DNA of 64,000 nt from JAWVFM01 sp963739355 (GTDB lineage: Bacteria; Actinomycetota; Thermoleophilia; Solirubrobacterales; 70-9). Positions within the stretch are counted from its first letter, which is position 1, and every line of letters starts with the position of its first letter. The position numbers and the translations under genes were made by a program. Below, in pieces: positions 8,118-16,273 of the stretch. The DNA lies in contig CAVUAD010000006.1 in NCBI GenBank assembly GCA_963739355.1, forward strand, positions 62,001 to 126,000. The letters run 5' to 3'. The notes under the pieces are model-generated. The model searched no databases. It was not told the DNA's origin and saw nothing but the letters and a program-made list of their open reading frames with translations.

Positions 8118-8133
8118 TTGACTGGTCAGTCAA
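8118..8133. promoter_or_regulatory. 16-bp palindrome, TetR-type operator candidate
   Basis: TTGACTG-GT-CAGTCAA: two perfect 7-bp arms around 2 bp, between the divergent ribD (start 8114) and the flippase gene (start 8228). The size and sequence resemble operators of TetR-family repressors. It would cover the ribD translation start region. No TetR gene is in the window, so the regulator is unknown. Confidence 0.55.
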
Positions 8134-8213
8134 CAGCAAGTGTACGCCCCCGCGCAAGCGGGGCGGGCACGGCGGGATCCGCTGCTCGTGCGCGGGTTCG
8201 GGCGTCCGACCGC

Positions 8214-8219
8214 TACCGT
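8214..8219 (+). promoter_or_regulatory. Possible -10 box of the flippase gene
   Basis: TACCGT followed by 8 nt and the ATG at 8228, in line with the leaderless pattern seen elsewhere in this window. No good -35 is visible, so this is tentative. Confidence 0.35.
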
Positions 8220-8227
8220 GCCGCCTG

Positions 8228-9601
8228 ATGGACGCCAGTGCGCGTGCCGGGGCCGAGGCGCGTCAATACGGGCGCACGGCGGGCCTGCTCTCAGTGGGAA
8301 TCGGGACCGCCGGGCTTCTCACCTACGCGTACTTCGCGATTGCCTCCCACCGCCTCTCCAAGGAGGAGTACGGCGGCATCGTCGTCCTCTGGTCGGCGGT
8401 GATCATCGCGGTGTCGGTCCTGTACCGGCCCGTCGAGCAGCTGCTCTCGCGAACGCTCGCGGAGCGGATCGAGCGCGGGCTCTCGATCGGCGAGCCGATG
8501 AGGGTCGCCGCCAAGATCCAGCTCTCCATCGCGGCCGGTGTGGCAGCCCTCGCCCTGGTGCTTCGCGATCCGCTGCAGGACCACCTGCTGGAGGGCAATA
8601 GCGGGCTCTACTGGGTCCTCGTGGTCGCGACCGTCGCCTACGGCGCCAGCTACTACGCCCGGGGCTTCCTGGCTGGAACACGGCACTTCACGCTGCTCGC
8701 CGGCGTCCTCCTCAACGAGTCGATCGGGCGCATGATCTTCGCCCTCGCGGTCGTCGTCGGCGCCGCCAGCGGGCAGACGGCCATCGCGGTCGGCATCGCG
8801 TTCGCCCCCCTGCTCAGCCTGATCGTGGTGCCGCTCGCGTTCGTCGGCGACCAGCGCAGGGTGGAAGCCGGGGCGCGCCTCTCGACGACGGAGGGCGACG
8901 GCGAGTTCACGCTGGCCCACGGCGGCACGTTCGCCTCCGCGGTCCTCCTGATCATGCTCAGCGAGCAGACGTTCCTGAACGGCGGGCCGCTGCTGGTGCA
9001 CGCGGCGGATGGCGCGGCCGCGGCCGGCTACATCTTCAACGTCCTCATGGTGGCCCGGGCGCCGCTCTTGCTCTTCCAGGGGATTGCCACCAGCCTCCTC
9101 CCCCACCTCACGCGCCTGCGCTCGCGCGGCGGAACCGAGGGCGATACCGCGTTCCGGATGTCGATCCACGGGACGCTGCAGGCGATTGCCGTTTTCGCCG
9201 TGATCGTCGTGATCGTCGTCGCGGCGATCGGCCCGCAGCTGATGCAGGTCGCATTCGGCGACAAGTTCTCCTACGACCGCCTCGCGCTGATCCTGGTCAG
9301 CGTCGGCATGGGCCTCTACCTGTCCGCGGCGACGCTGAACCAGGCCGCCGTCGCGCAGGGCCAGGTGCGCCGCGCCGCGCGGTGCTGGGTCAGCTGCGCC
9401 GTCGCCTTCCTCGTCTGGAACCTGCTGCCGGTCTTCGACGAGTTCCGGCGCGTGGAGATCGGGTTCGCGGGCGCCGCCGCGGCCCTCGCCACGCTCCTCT
9501 ACCTCCTGTACAGGCACCCGGTGGCGGTCCCCGGCGACGAAGTCCGGCCCGACTCGCCCGCCGAGATCGAGGCGACGCTGGCGGCCGCGGAGGAGGCGTA
9601 G
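8228..9601 (+). CDS. MOP-superfamily membrane protein (polysaccharide/lipid flippase-like)
   Basis: 457 aa with about 12 hydrophobic helices spread over residues 18-485 of the Wzx/MATE-like arrangement: paired six-helix halves split by a loop with charged residues around 215-235. No catalytic motif is expected; the family moves lipid-linked saccharides or related lipids across the inner membrane using ion gradients. The cargo is unknown. It stands alone on the plus strand between the rib and rpe clusters, convergent with rpe, with no glycosyltransferases nearby to suggest a polysaccharide locus. Confidence 0.75.
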   Translation: MDASARAGAEARQYGRTAGLLSVGIGTAGLLTYAYFAIASHRLSKEEYGGIVVLWSAVIIAVSVLYRPVEQLLSRTLAERIERGLSIGEPMRVAAKIQLSIAAGVAALALVLRDPLQDHLLEGNSGLYWVLVVATVAYGASYYARGFLAGTRHFTLLAGVLLNESIGRMIFALAVVVGAASGQTAIAVGIAFAPLLSLIVVPLAFVGDQRRVEAGARLSTTEGDGEFTLAHGGTFASAVLLIMLSEQTFLNGGPLLVHAADGAAAAGYIFNVLMVARAPLLLFQGIATSLLPHLTRLRSRGGTEGDTAFRMSIHGTLQAIAVFAVIVVIVVAAIGPQLMQVAFGDKFSYDRLALILVSVGMGLYLSAATLNQAAVAQGQVRRAARCWVSCAVAFLVWNLLPVFDEFRRVEIGFAGAAAALATLLYLLYRHPVAVPGDEVRPDSPAEIEATLAAAEEA

Positions 9602-9613
9602 GGGCGCCGCGGG

Positions 9614-10291
9614 CTACTCCGCGCCGGCGGCGGCGGCGATCTCTGCGTAGGCCGCGGCCGGGTCCGGCTTCGAGAAGATCGCCGACCCGGCGACGAAGAG
9701 CGACGCGCCGGCCGCCGCGACGCTGCCCACGGTGTCGGCGTCGATCCCGCCGTCCACCTCGATCGCCGGATGGTCGGAGAGGCTCCGGAGGTCGGCCACC
9801 TTCGCCGGCGAGCTCGAGATGAAGGCCTGGCCGCCCCAGCCTGGGTTCACCGTCATGCACAGGAGATGGTCGGCGTCCTCGGCGACCCAGCCCACCGCTT
9901 CCGGGGGCGTGCCGGGGTTGAGAGCGACGCCGGCGAGGCAGCCGGCCTCGTGGATCGCCCCGACCGTCCTGTGGACGTGATGGTCGGCCTCGACGTGCAC
10001 GGTGATGCAGTCGGCGCCGGCGCGAGCGAACTCGTCGATCTGGCGGTCCGGGTTGTCGATCATCAGATGGACGTCGAGGACCCCGCCGGCGTCGTGGACC
10101 AGCTCCGCGAGCGAGCCGGCCACGAGCGGCCCAATCGTTATCGGCGGGACGAAGCTGCCGTCCATCACGTCGACGTGGATCACCCGGGCGCCCGCGTCCA
10201 GGACCTCCTTGACCTGGGCGCCGAGCCGCGAGAAGTCAGCCGCGAGGATCGACGGCGCCACGCGCCTGCCGCTGAACGCCTCTCGAGACAT
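9614..10291 (-). CDS. rpe: Ribulose-phosphate 3-epimerase
   Basis: 225 aa TIM barrel of standard length. Motifs: APSILAADFSRL, HVDVMDGSFVPPITIG, DVHLMI, MTVNPGWGGQAFI and EVDGGI; the metal-binding His and catalytic Asp residues of the family are in place. It interconverts ribulose 5-phosphate and xylulose 5-phosphate in the pentose phosphate pathway. A GAGGAG ribosome site precedes the ATG. It is the last gene of the def-fmt-rsmB-zinc ribbon run, 17 nt after the previous stop; rpe next to rsmB is a frequent arrangement. Confidence 0.96.
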   Translation of the reverse strand: MSREAFSGRRVAPSILAADFSRLGAQVKEVLDAGARVIHVDVMDGSFVPPITIGPLVAGSLAELVHDAGGVLDVHLMIDNPDRQIDEFARAGADCITVHVEADHHVHRTVGAIHEAGCLAGVALNPGTPPEAVGWVAEDADHLLCMTVNPGWGGQAFISSSPAKVADLRSLSDHPAIEVDGGIDADTVGSVAAAGASLFVAGSAIFSKPDPAAAYAEIAAAAGAE

Positions 10292-10308
10292 CAGGCTCCT
10301 CTCCTCAA

Positions 10309-10533
10309 CTAGATCGCCCGCAGCATCGAGTGGCCGCAGTGCTGGCAGAGCATGTCCTCGGAGGTGCTCATCCGGACGATCGTCTGGTGCTCACCGCAGT
10401 TCGGGCACTGGGACACGAGCTCGTAGCGGTGGAGGCAGAAGACGCAGCGGTAGCGACCCGGAAGCTGCGTCGGCCGCAGCCACGGCTCGCCGCAACCCGG
10501 GCAGGTCGGTCGCTTCTCGAGCTTCGGAGCCAT
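10309..10533 (-). CDS. Small double zinc-ribbon protein, YfgJ-like
   Basis: 74 aa with four CxxC pairs at Cys11/14, Cys30/33, Cys43/46 and Cys63/66, enough for two zinc ribbons. The spacing and residues such as RYRCVFCLHRYELVSQCPNC resemble the enterobacterial YfgJ family of unknown function. It starts inside the stop of rsmB (ATGA overlap), so it is translationally coupled to an rRNA methyltransferase gene; a role with nucleic acid or ribosome assembly is only a guess. Confidence 0.7.
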   Translation of the reverse strand: MAPKLEKRPTCPGCGEPWLRPTQLPGRYRCVFCLHRYELVSQCPNCGEHQTIVRMSTSEDMLCQHCGHSMLRAI

Positions 10534-11870
10534 CAGCTGGAGGCTTGCAGACGGGCCATGAAGAAGCCCGAGGTCCGGTCGCGATCGGGTCTCGTCAGGA
10601 GAAACCGCTCGTCGGCGGCGGCGAGCTCCGGCGCCAGCGAGCCGAGGGCGTCCGCTTCCAGCTCCGCGGCCCGCGCCAGGAAGCCAGCGACAACCGCCTC
10701 GTTCTCGGCTCTCGAGATCGTGCAGGTCGAGTGGACCAGGGTGCCGCCGGGGCGCAGCGACGCGGCTCCCGCCGCGAGGATCTCCGCGCCCAGCTTCGCC
10801 AGGCGGCCAACCGCCTCGGGCGTCTTTCGCCAGCGCGCGTCGGGACGCGCCGCAAGGGTTCCCAGGTCTGTGCAGGGCGGATCCACGAGAACGCGATCGT
10901 ACTCAGCGCCCTGGTCGATCTCGCGGGCGTCGGCGTTCACGACGTCGACGCAACGCGCGCCGAGGCGAGCGGCGAGCTCTCGCGCCCGCTCGGCCCGCGC
11001 GGGATCGAGCTCCACGGCCGTGACGCTCCCCTCGCCCCGCATTCGGGCGTCGATCGCCGTGGTCTTGATCCCGGATCCCGCGCAGAGGTCGAGGACCCGC
11101 TCCCCCGGCTGCGGGTCGAGGAGCGCAACCACCGCCTGCGAGGCGCGCGACTGCGGGACCAGCTCGCCGGCGTCGATCCGGCGGGAGGTCTCGGGCCCGA
11201 TCCGCTCCCTTACGACCATGGCCTCCGGCGGCCCGAGCACGCCCGGCTCCGCCCGCCTGACGCCCTCCTCGGCCAGCGCCGCGGCGAGCGTCTCGGCGTC
11301 GGCGCGCAGGGTGTTGACGCGAAGCGCCGTCTCTGCCGGCTCGTTCATCGCCGTCATCAGCGACCTTGCCCCGTCCGCTCCAAGCTCCTCCCACCACAAT
11401 TCAGAGAGCCACTGCGGGTAGGAGAGCGCCCTTGCGGCCCCTGCCGGAGTGGAGGCCTCGAGCCCGCCGAGTATGGCCTCGCGCTCGCGCGCCGCGCGCC
11501 GCAGGAGCGCGTTGACGAAGCCTGCGCCACGCCGGGACCCGGCGCTCTTCGCGAGGTCGACCGCCTCGCTGACGGCCGCGTGGTCGGGAGTGCCTTCCGA
11601 GAACAGCACCTCGAAGAGGCCAATCCGGAGTGCGGCGAGCAGCGGCGCCTCGACCCGCTCGGCCGGGCGGCCGCTGAGCTCCGCAATGAGCGCGTCGGCA
11701 GTGCCGCGGCGCTGCACCGCGCCGTAGGCCAGTCGTTGCGCCTGGGCGCGCTCGCGGCCCTCGAGGCCCCCGCGCGCGGCGGCGCTCGCAAACGCGATGT
11801 CCGTGTACGCGCCGCCTTCGAAGGTGCGGCGCACCACGTCGAAGGCGACGCGACGCGCGGCGCCCGGCAT
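10533..11870 (-). CDS. rsmB: 16S rRNA (cytosine-967-C5)-methyltransferase
   Basis: 445 aa from the ATG at 11870, which overlaps the fmt stop as ATGA. The N-terminal third is the NusB-like RNA-binding domain (RLAYGAVQRRGTAD, RRGAGFVNALLRR). The Sun/NOL1 methyltransferase domain follows, with the SAM motif DLCAGSGIKT at 261-270 and both catalytic cysteines: Cys333 in DPPCTDLG and Cys383 in HSTCT. It methylates C967 of 16S rRNA in E. coli. Longer upstream frames overlap fmt heavily and are rejected. Confidence 0.95.
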   Translation of the reverse strand: MPGAARRVAFDVVRRTFEGGAYTDIAFASAAARGGLEGRERAQAQRLAYGAVQRRGTADALIAELSGRPAERVEAPLLAALRIGLFEVLFSEGTPDHAAVSEAVDLAKSAGSRRGAGFVNALLRRAAREREAILGGLEASTPAGAARALSYPQWLSELWWEELGADGARSLMTAMNEPAETALRVNTLRADAETLAAALAEEGVRRAEPGVLGPPEAMVVRERIGPETSRRIDAGELVPQSRASQAVVALLDPQPGERVLDLCAGSGIKTTAIDARMRGEGSVTAVELDPARAERARELAARLGARCVDVVNADAREIDQGAEYDRVLVDPPCTDLGTLAARPDARWRKTPEAVGRLAKLGAEILAAGAASLRPGGTLVHSTCTISRAENEAVVAGFLARAAELEADALGSLAPELAAADERFLLTRPDRDRTSGFFMARLQASS

Positions 11871-12781
11871 CAGCCCGGAAGCTGCGGAAGGGCGTGGCCG
11901 CGCAGGTAGTCCACGGCGCTCATCTCGCGGCCGCCGGCCGGCTTCACGCGCTGGAGGAGGAGTGCGCCCGTCGCGCATCCGAGCACGATTCCCGTGGCGT
12001 CTGCCGCCAGACGGCCCTGGGGCGGGCCCCCGTCGAGCTCGGCGGCGCGGGTGACTCGAAGCCGCTCGCCCTGGGCGAGCTCGAGGTGCGCGCCGATGTG
12101 CGGGGTGAGGGCACGCACGGTACGCGCGAGCTCCGCGGCCGTTCGCGACGGGTCAAGGCGGCGTTCGGATGGCTCGACCTTCTGCGCGTAGGTCGCGCCA
12201 TCCTCACCCTGCTCCTGAAGCTCGAGCTCACCTCGCTCGTGCCGGGCGAGGGCCTCGACGGCGAGCTCGGCGCCCAGCTCCGCAAGCCGCGCCGCCAGCG
12301 AGCCATAGTCCTCTCCGGGCCCGATCGACAGCTCCCGGATCAAAGCCACGGGCCCCGAGTCGAGACCGGCGGTGACCCTGGCGATCGCCGCGCCCGTCAT
12401 CTCGTCACCCGCCATGATGGCGCGCTCGATCGGCGCGGCGCCGCGCCAGCGCGGCAGGAGCGACGGGTGGACGTTCAGCATCTCGACGTCCGAGAGGAGC
12501 GGCTCGCGGATGATCTGCCCGAACGCGCAGACCAGCGCGAGATCGGCCCCGGCGCCGCGCAGCGCCTCGCGAACCTCCTCCTCGTTCACGTCGGCCGTCC
12601 GGTGGACGGAGAGCCCCATGCGCTCCGCGGCGGCCGCCACGGGTGACGGAGACGGGCGGCGCCGGCGGCCCTTGGGGCGGTCGGGCGGCGTCACGACCAT
12701 CGCCGGCGTCCTTTCCGCGGCGACGAGGCGCTCGAGGACGTCGACCGCGAAGGCGGACGTCCCCATGTAGGCCAGCGTCAA
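11870..12781 (-). CDS. fmt: Methionyl-tRNA formyltransferase
   Basis: 303 aa. Formylates initiator Met-tRNA using 10-formyl-THF. The catalytic region contains Asn103 and His105 in NVHPSLLPRWRGAAPI, and a later Asp in TAGLDSGP; the C-terminal OB-like tRNA-binding domain begins near residue 205. It starts with TTG overlapping the def stop (TTGA). The TTG is supported by homology, because family members have about five residues before MGT. It is paired with def, the usual deformylation partner. Confidence 0.96.
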   Translation of the reverse strand: MTLAYMGTSAFAVDVLERLVAAERTPAMVVTPPDRPKGRRRRPSPSPVAAAAERMGLSVHRTADVNEEEVREALRGAGADLALVCAFGQIIREPLLSDVEMLNVHPSLLPRWRGAAPIERAIMAGDEMTGAAIARVTAGLDSGPVALIRELSIGPGEDYGSLAARLAELGAELAVEALARHERGELELQEQGEDGATYAQKVEPSERRLDPSRTAAELARTVRALTPHIGAHLELAQGERLRVTRAAELDGGPPQGRLAADATGIVLGCATGALLLQRVKPAGGREMSAVDYLRGHALPQLPG

Positions 12782-13464
12782 GGTGCGTCTGCGGCGCCGC
12801 CGTTCGCCTCGGCGTCGCCGTGGGCCTCCGCCGACGCCGGCGGCTCGCCGAGCTCATCCTCTTCGCTCCCCGGCGGGACGTAGGTGCCGCCCTCGCGGAG
12901 GGCACGGAGGGCGCCCTTGCGCTGCTCGCGCTCGGTGCGGTCGAGGATCAGAACCCCGTTCAGGTGATCGATCTCGTGCTGGAGGACGCGCGCCTCGAAC
13001 CCCGAGGCCTCGATCATGAGCCGCTCCCCGTGGGCATCGACCCCGCGCACCCGCGCGTGGAGGGGCCGATCGACGTCCACCACGATCCGCGGCAGGCTGA
13101 GACACCCCTCCTCCGCGATCACGGTCTCCCTGGAGAGCCACTCGATCTCGGGGTTCGCAATCGCCGTCGGCGTGGCGTCGTGGCCGGCCTGAAAGACGAG
13201 GAGACGCCGCATCACCCCGAGCTGGGTGGCCGCCAGACCGACGCCCAGCGCGTTCTGCATGACCGCGATCATCCGCTCGGCCTCGGCTTCCAGCTCCGCA
13301 CCGAACTCCCGCACCTCGGTTGCACGCGACTTCAGAACCGGGTCCCCGAACTTCACCACGTGCGACAGCGCCTCCTCGCGGCGCAGCCGGATCTCTTCGG
13401 AGAGCTCGTCGGCGGGGGGTGTCCCGACGGCCTCCTCGCCCTCGAGGGTCTCGTTCTCGCTCAC
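12778..13464 (-). CDS. def: Peptide deformylase
   Basis: 228 aa. All three family motifs are present: GVGLAATQLG (74-83), EGCLSLP (119-125, metal ligand Cys121) and HEIDH (163-167, two His ligands and catalytic Glu). It removes N-formyl groups from nascent proteins. An N-terminal acidic extension of about 30 residues and a C-terminal tail of about 40 acidic/Ala-rich residues exceed the catalytic core. The GTG start lies 6 nt after TAAAAT with no Shine-Dalgarno, so it is probably leaderless. Confidence 0.96.
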   Translation of the reverse strand: MSENETLEGEEAVGTPPADELSEEIRLRREEALSHVVKFGDPVLKSRATEVREFGAELEAEAERMIAVMQNALGVGLAATQLGVMRRLLVFQAGHDATPTAIANPEIEWLSRETVIAEEGCLSLPRIVVDVDRPLHARVRGVDAHGERLMIEASGFEARVLQHEIDHLNGVLILDRTEREQRKGALRALREGGTYVPPGSEEDELGEPPASAEAHGDAEANGGAADAP

Positions 13465-13470
13465 GCGCTG

Positions 13471-13476
13471 ATTTTA
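13471..13476 (-). promoter_or_regulatory. -10 box of the leaderless def promoter, overlapping the priA stop codon
   Basis: TAAAAT on the minus strand, 6 nt (CAGCGC) before the def GTG. The first three bases are the TAA stop of priA (13474-13476). The -35 region is poor. It would start the def-fmt-rsmB-zinc ribbon-rpe transcript. Confidence 0.65.
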
Positions 13477-15657
13477 TGAGGGGTCGGGGTCGACTGCGAT
13501 CGCGACGTCGCGAAGCCGCCGGCCAACCGCGGCTTCCACTCCTGTGCGGACCGCGTCGACGAGCGGCCGGCGCTCGGTGCCCTTCAGGAGGAGCTGGCGG
13601 CGGTGGCGGCCCCGCAGCCGAAACCGCGGCGCAGGACCCAGCAGCTGAGCGCCTGCCGGAAGCAGGTCGCGCAGCGAGTCGGCGAGCGCCGTCGCTTCCG
13701 CGGCCACCCGATCCGCCTGCTCGGACGCGAGCTCCACCCGTACGAGATGCGCGAACGGCGGGTAGTCCAGCGCGCGCCGGCGCTCGAGCTCGCCGGCGAC
13801 GAAGCCGGCGGCGTCGTGGTGAGCGGCGTGGGCGATGGCCGGGGCGTCCGGCGCCAGGGTCTGAACCAGAACCCGGCCGCCGCCGGCACCACGGCCGCTG
13901 CGCCCCGCGAGCTGGGCGACCAGCGCAAATGCCCGCTCCTCGGCGCGGAAGTCCGGGAAGCGGAGGGTCGCGTCCGCGTCCACCACCACCGCGAGCACAA
14001 CGTCCGGGAAGTCGTGTCCCTTGGCGACCATCTGGGTTCCGACCAGGACCGCGGACTCCGCCTCGTGAAAGCGCCGGAGGATGCCGAGGTGGCCCTCGCG
14101 CCTGGCGGTCTCGGAATCCAGGCGGATCACCGGCGGGCCGCCCGCCGCCTCCGCCACCAGGTCGGCGACCCGCTCCGTGCCGGCGCCGTGGTGCCCGACG
14201 CTGACGGCGCCGCACGCGGTACACGTGTCGGGCAGCCCCTCGACGTGGCCGCAGTGATGGCAGCGGAGCGCGTCCGGGGAGCGATGCGAGACCAGGGAGA
14301 CGTCGCAGTGCGGGCACTTCCAGGCGTGGCCGCAGGCATGACATGAGACGTGGAGCTGAAAGCCCCGCCGGTTGACGAGCACGATCGCCTTGCCCCCGCT
14401 ACGGCCGAGAGCGGCCAGCTCCTCGCGGGTGCGGGGGTGAAGCGGAGACGACGTGCCGCCCGCGGCGCGCATGTCGAGCACCTCCACGGGCGGGAGCGGC
14501 TGTCCGTCGGCGCGCTCCGCGAGCGTTACCCGATGGGTCGTGTGCCAGGTCTCCGGCCTGGGCGTGGCGCTGCCGAGGACGAGCGCCGCGCCGCAGGACT
14601 CGGCGCGGTGGCGAGCCACGTCGCGCGCGTCGTAGCGCGGGTCGCCCTCCTGCTTGTAGGAGGCGTCGTGCTCCTCGTCGACGACGATCAGGCCGAGGCC
14701 TGCAATCGGCGCGAAGACCGCCGAGCGCGGCCCGACGCACACCCGGGCGGCACCGGAGCGCAGCCGCCGCCACTCGTCGAAGCGCTGACCCGGCGTGAGG
14801 CCCGAATGCAGGACCGCCACGTTCTCGCCGAGCCGCGAGCGGAAGCGGTGAAGCGCCTGGGGCGTGAGCCCGATCTCCGGAACCAGCACGATCGCTCCGA
14901 GGCCGCGCTCGAGCGCGGCCTCGACGCCCGCGAGGTACACCTCCGTCTTCCCCGAGCCGGTGACGCCGTGGAGCAGTAGCTCGCCGGGGCCGGCCGAGTC
15001 GATCGCGGCGACGACCGCGCGCGCCGCGGCGACCTGAGCCGCGTTCAGCGTCACGCGGTCGTGGACGGCGCCGACGGCCGCCGACGCCGGCCGCCGGCGG
15101 CGCTCCACGACACGGAGCTCCACGAGCCCGCGCCCGGCGAGCCGCCTGATGGTCTCTCCGGAGGCGCCCGACGACGCCTCGAGCGACCGCGCCGGCATCG
15201 AGCCGCCCGAAGCCTCCAGGGACTCGAGGGCGGCGCGCTGCTTGGCGCCAAGTCGCTCGCCGTCGCGCAGCGCCGACCGTCCCGGGTCGGTGAGCTCGAC
15301 GTGCCGGTCCGTTGCCGGACGCTGGCGGCCCGCCGATCCGCCGGTGCCGGGCGGCAGCACGAGGCCGAGCCCGCGCGCCGGGGTCGAGCAGTACTCACGG
15401 GCCACCCACTGGCCGAGACGGACGAGCTCCGGCGTCGCCCCCGCCTCGAGCGCCTCGAGCGGCTCGGCGAGCCGTTCCGGAGGCAGCTCGCTGCGGTCTG
15501 CGAGCTCGACGACGACCCCGAGGATCCGCTGTGGCCCGAACGGAACGCGCAACACGGTCCCGACGCTCACGCCGTCCATGGCCTCCGGAAGCCGGTAGTC
15601 GAACGGCCCGCGCAGCGCACGGGCGGTCGTGAGCGGCTCCACCTTCGCGATCGCCAT
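13474..15657 (-). CDS. priA: Primosomal replication restart protein PriA
   Basis: 727 aa. Order: 3'-DNA-binding domain (to about 105), helicase lobe 1 with Walker A GVTGSGKT at 231-238 and VVDEEHD, the zinc region with paired cysteines (CHACGH, CPHCD, CHHCGH, CTACGA), then helicase lobe 2 with VGTQMVAKGHDFPDV and QLAGRSGRG. It reloads the replisome at stalled forks. Many actinobacterial PriA proteins have lost the ATPase motifs; here they look intact. ATG 15657 lies 8 nt after a TACGGT box and is divergent from the PH-domain gene. Confidence 0.95.
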   Translation of the reverse strand: MAIAKVEPLTTARALRGPFDYRLPEAMDGVSVGTVLRVPFGPQRILGVVVELADRSELPPERLAEPLEALEAGATPELVRLGQWVAREYCSTPARGLGLVLPPGTGGSAGRQRPATDRHVELTDPGRSALRDGERLGAKQRAALESLEASGGSMPARSLEASSGASGETIRRLAGRGLVELRVVERRRRPASAAVGAVHDRVTLNAAQVAAARAVVAAIDSAGPGELLLHGVTGSGKTEVYLAGVEAALERGLGAIVLVPEIGLTPQALHRFRSRLGENVAVLHSGLTPGQRFDEWRRLRSGAARVCVGPRSAVFAPIAGLGLIVVDEEHDASYKQEGDPRYDARDVARHRAESCGAALVLGSATPRPETWHTTHRVTLAERADGQPLPPVEVLDMRAAGGTSSPLHPRTREELAALGRSGGKAIVLVNRRGFQLHVSCHACGHAWKCPHCDVSLVSHRSPDALRCHHCGHVEGLPDTCTACGAVSVGHHGAGTERVADLVAEAAGGPPVIRLDSETARREGHLGILRRFHEAESAVLVGTQMVAKGHDFPDVVLAVVVDADATLRFPDFRAEERAFALVAQLAGRSGRGAGGGRVLVQTLAPDAPAIAHAAHHDAAGFVAGELERRRALDYPPFAHLVRVELASEQADRVAAEATALADSLRDLLPAGAQLLGPAPRFRLRGRHRRQLLLKGTERRPLVDAVRTGVEAAVGRRLRDVAIAVDPDPS

Positions 15658-15665
15658 CGATCCCG

Positions 15666-15706
15666 ACCGTAGGCGCGCGTCCGGACGCTCTCGCAGCGCA
15701 TATCAT
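15666..15706. promoter_or_regulatory. Divergent -10 boxes for priA (-) and the PH-domain gene (+)
   Basis: On the minus strand TACGGT (15666-15671) ends 8 nt before the priA ATG. On the plus strand TATCAT (15701-15706) ends 6 nt before the ATG at 15713. Both fit leaderless initiation; -35 elements are weak. Confidence 0.5.
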
Positions 15707-15712
15707 CGCCAC

Positions 15713-16252
15713 ATGGCCCCAAAGCTCAGCCCCGGAGAGCAGGTCCTCTTCGAGGGACACCCGTCCTGGCGGGCGATCCTCGCCTTCTACGCGAAGGGTC
15801 TCCTGATCACCGTCGTCGTCGCCCTGATCGCGGCGCTCGTGACCAAGATCGGCGGTGACGTCAAGTCCGGCGTTGTCGCCGCGGTCGCCGTCATCGGCGT
15901 TGCGGTGACCCTGCTGGCCGGGTTCATCAAGCGGGTGACGACCAGCTACACGATCACCAACCGCCGTCTGCACATCCAGCGCGGGATCGTCAGCCGCCAG
16001 ATCCAGGAGACGCGGCTCGAGCGCGTGCAGAACGTCAACTACACCCAGGGCTTCTTCCAGCGGATCCTGCAGGTCGGCGACGTGGACTTCGACACGGCAG
16101 GAGGCGACGACTACAACTTCGTCTTCTTCGGGGTCGCGGACCCGTCGGAGGTCACCGAGCAGGTGGACCGGGCAACCGGCATCGCCGGACACGAGCTGGG
16201 CAGTCCTGGAGCGCGCCCCCCGGCCGACCCCGAGCCGACGCAGCAGCAGTAG
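15713..16252 (+). CDS. bPH_2 (YdbS-like) domain membrane protein
   Basis: 179 aa from ATG 15713. It begins with KLSPGEQVLFEGHPSW, typical of this family, has two hydrophobic helices (about residues 20-40 and 50-66), and then the PH-like domain signature YTITNRRLHIQRGIVSR with ETRLERVQNV. Function is unknown across the family; members sit in the cytoplasmic membrane. The last 20 residues are Pro-rich (GARPPADPEPTQQQ). Alternative upstream starts overlap priA and lack support. Confidence 0.8.
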   Translation: MAPKLSPGEQVLFEGHPSWRAILAFYAKGLLITVVVALIAALVTKIGGDVKSGVVAAVAVIGVAVTLLAGFIKRVTTSYTITNRRLHIQRGIVSRQIQETRLERVQNVNYTQGFFQRILQVGDVDFDTAGGDDYNFVFFGVADPSEVTEQVDRATGIAGHELGSPGARPPADPEPTQQQ

Positions 16253-16273
16253 CAGCGCGCGGGTCGCTCAGCG

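Noticed and set aside
8115..8227. FMN riboswitch upstream of ribD
   Set aside because: The 113-bp gap is too short for the full element on the minus strand and shows none of its conserved blocks; only a palindrome is visible.
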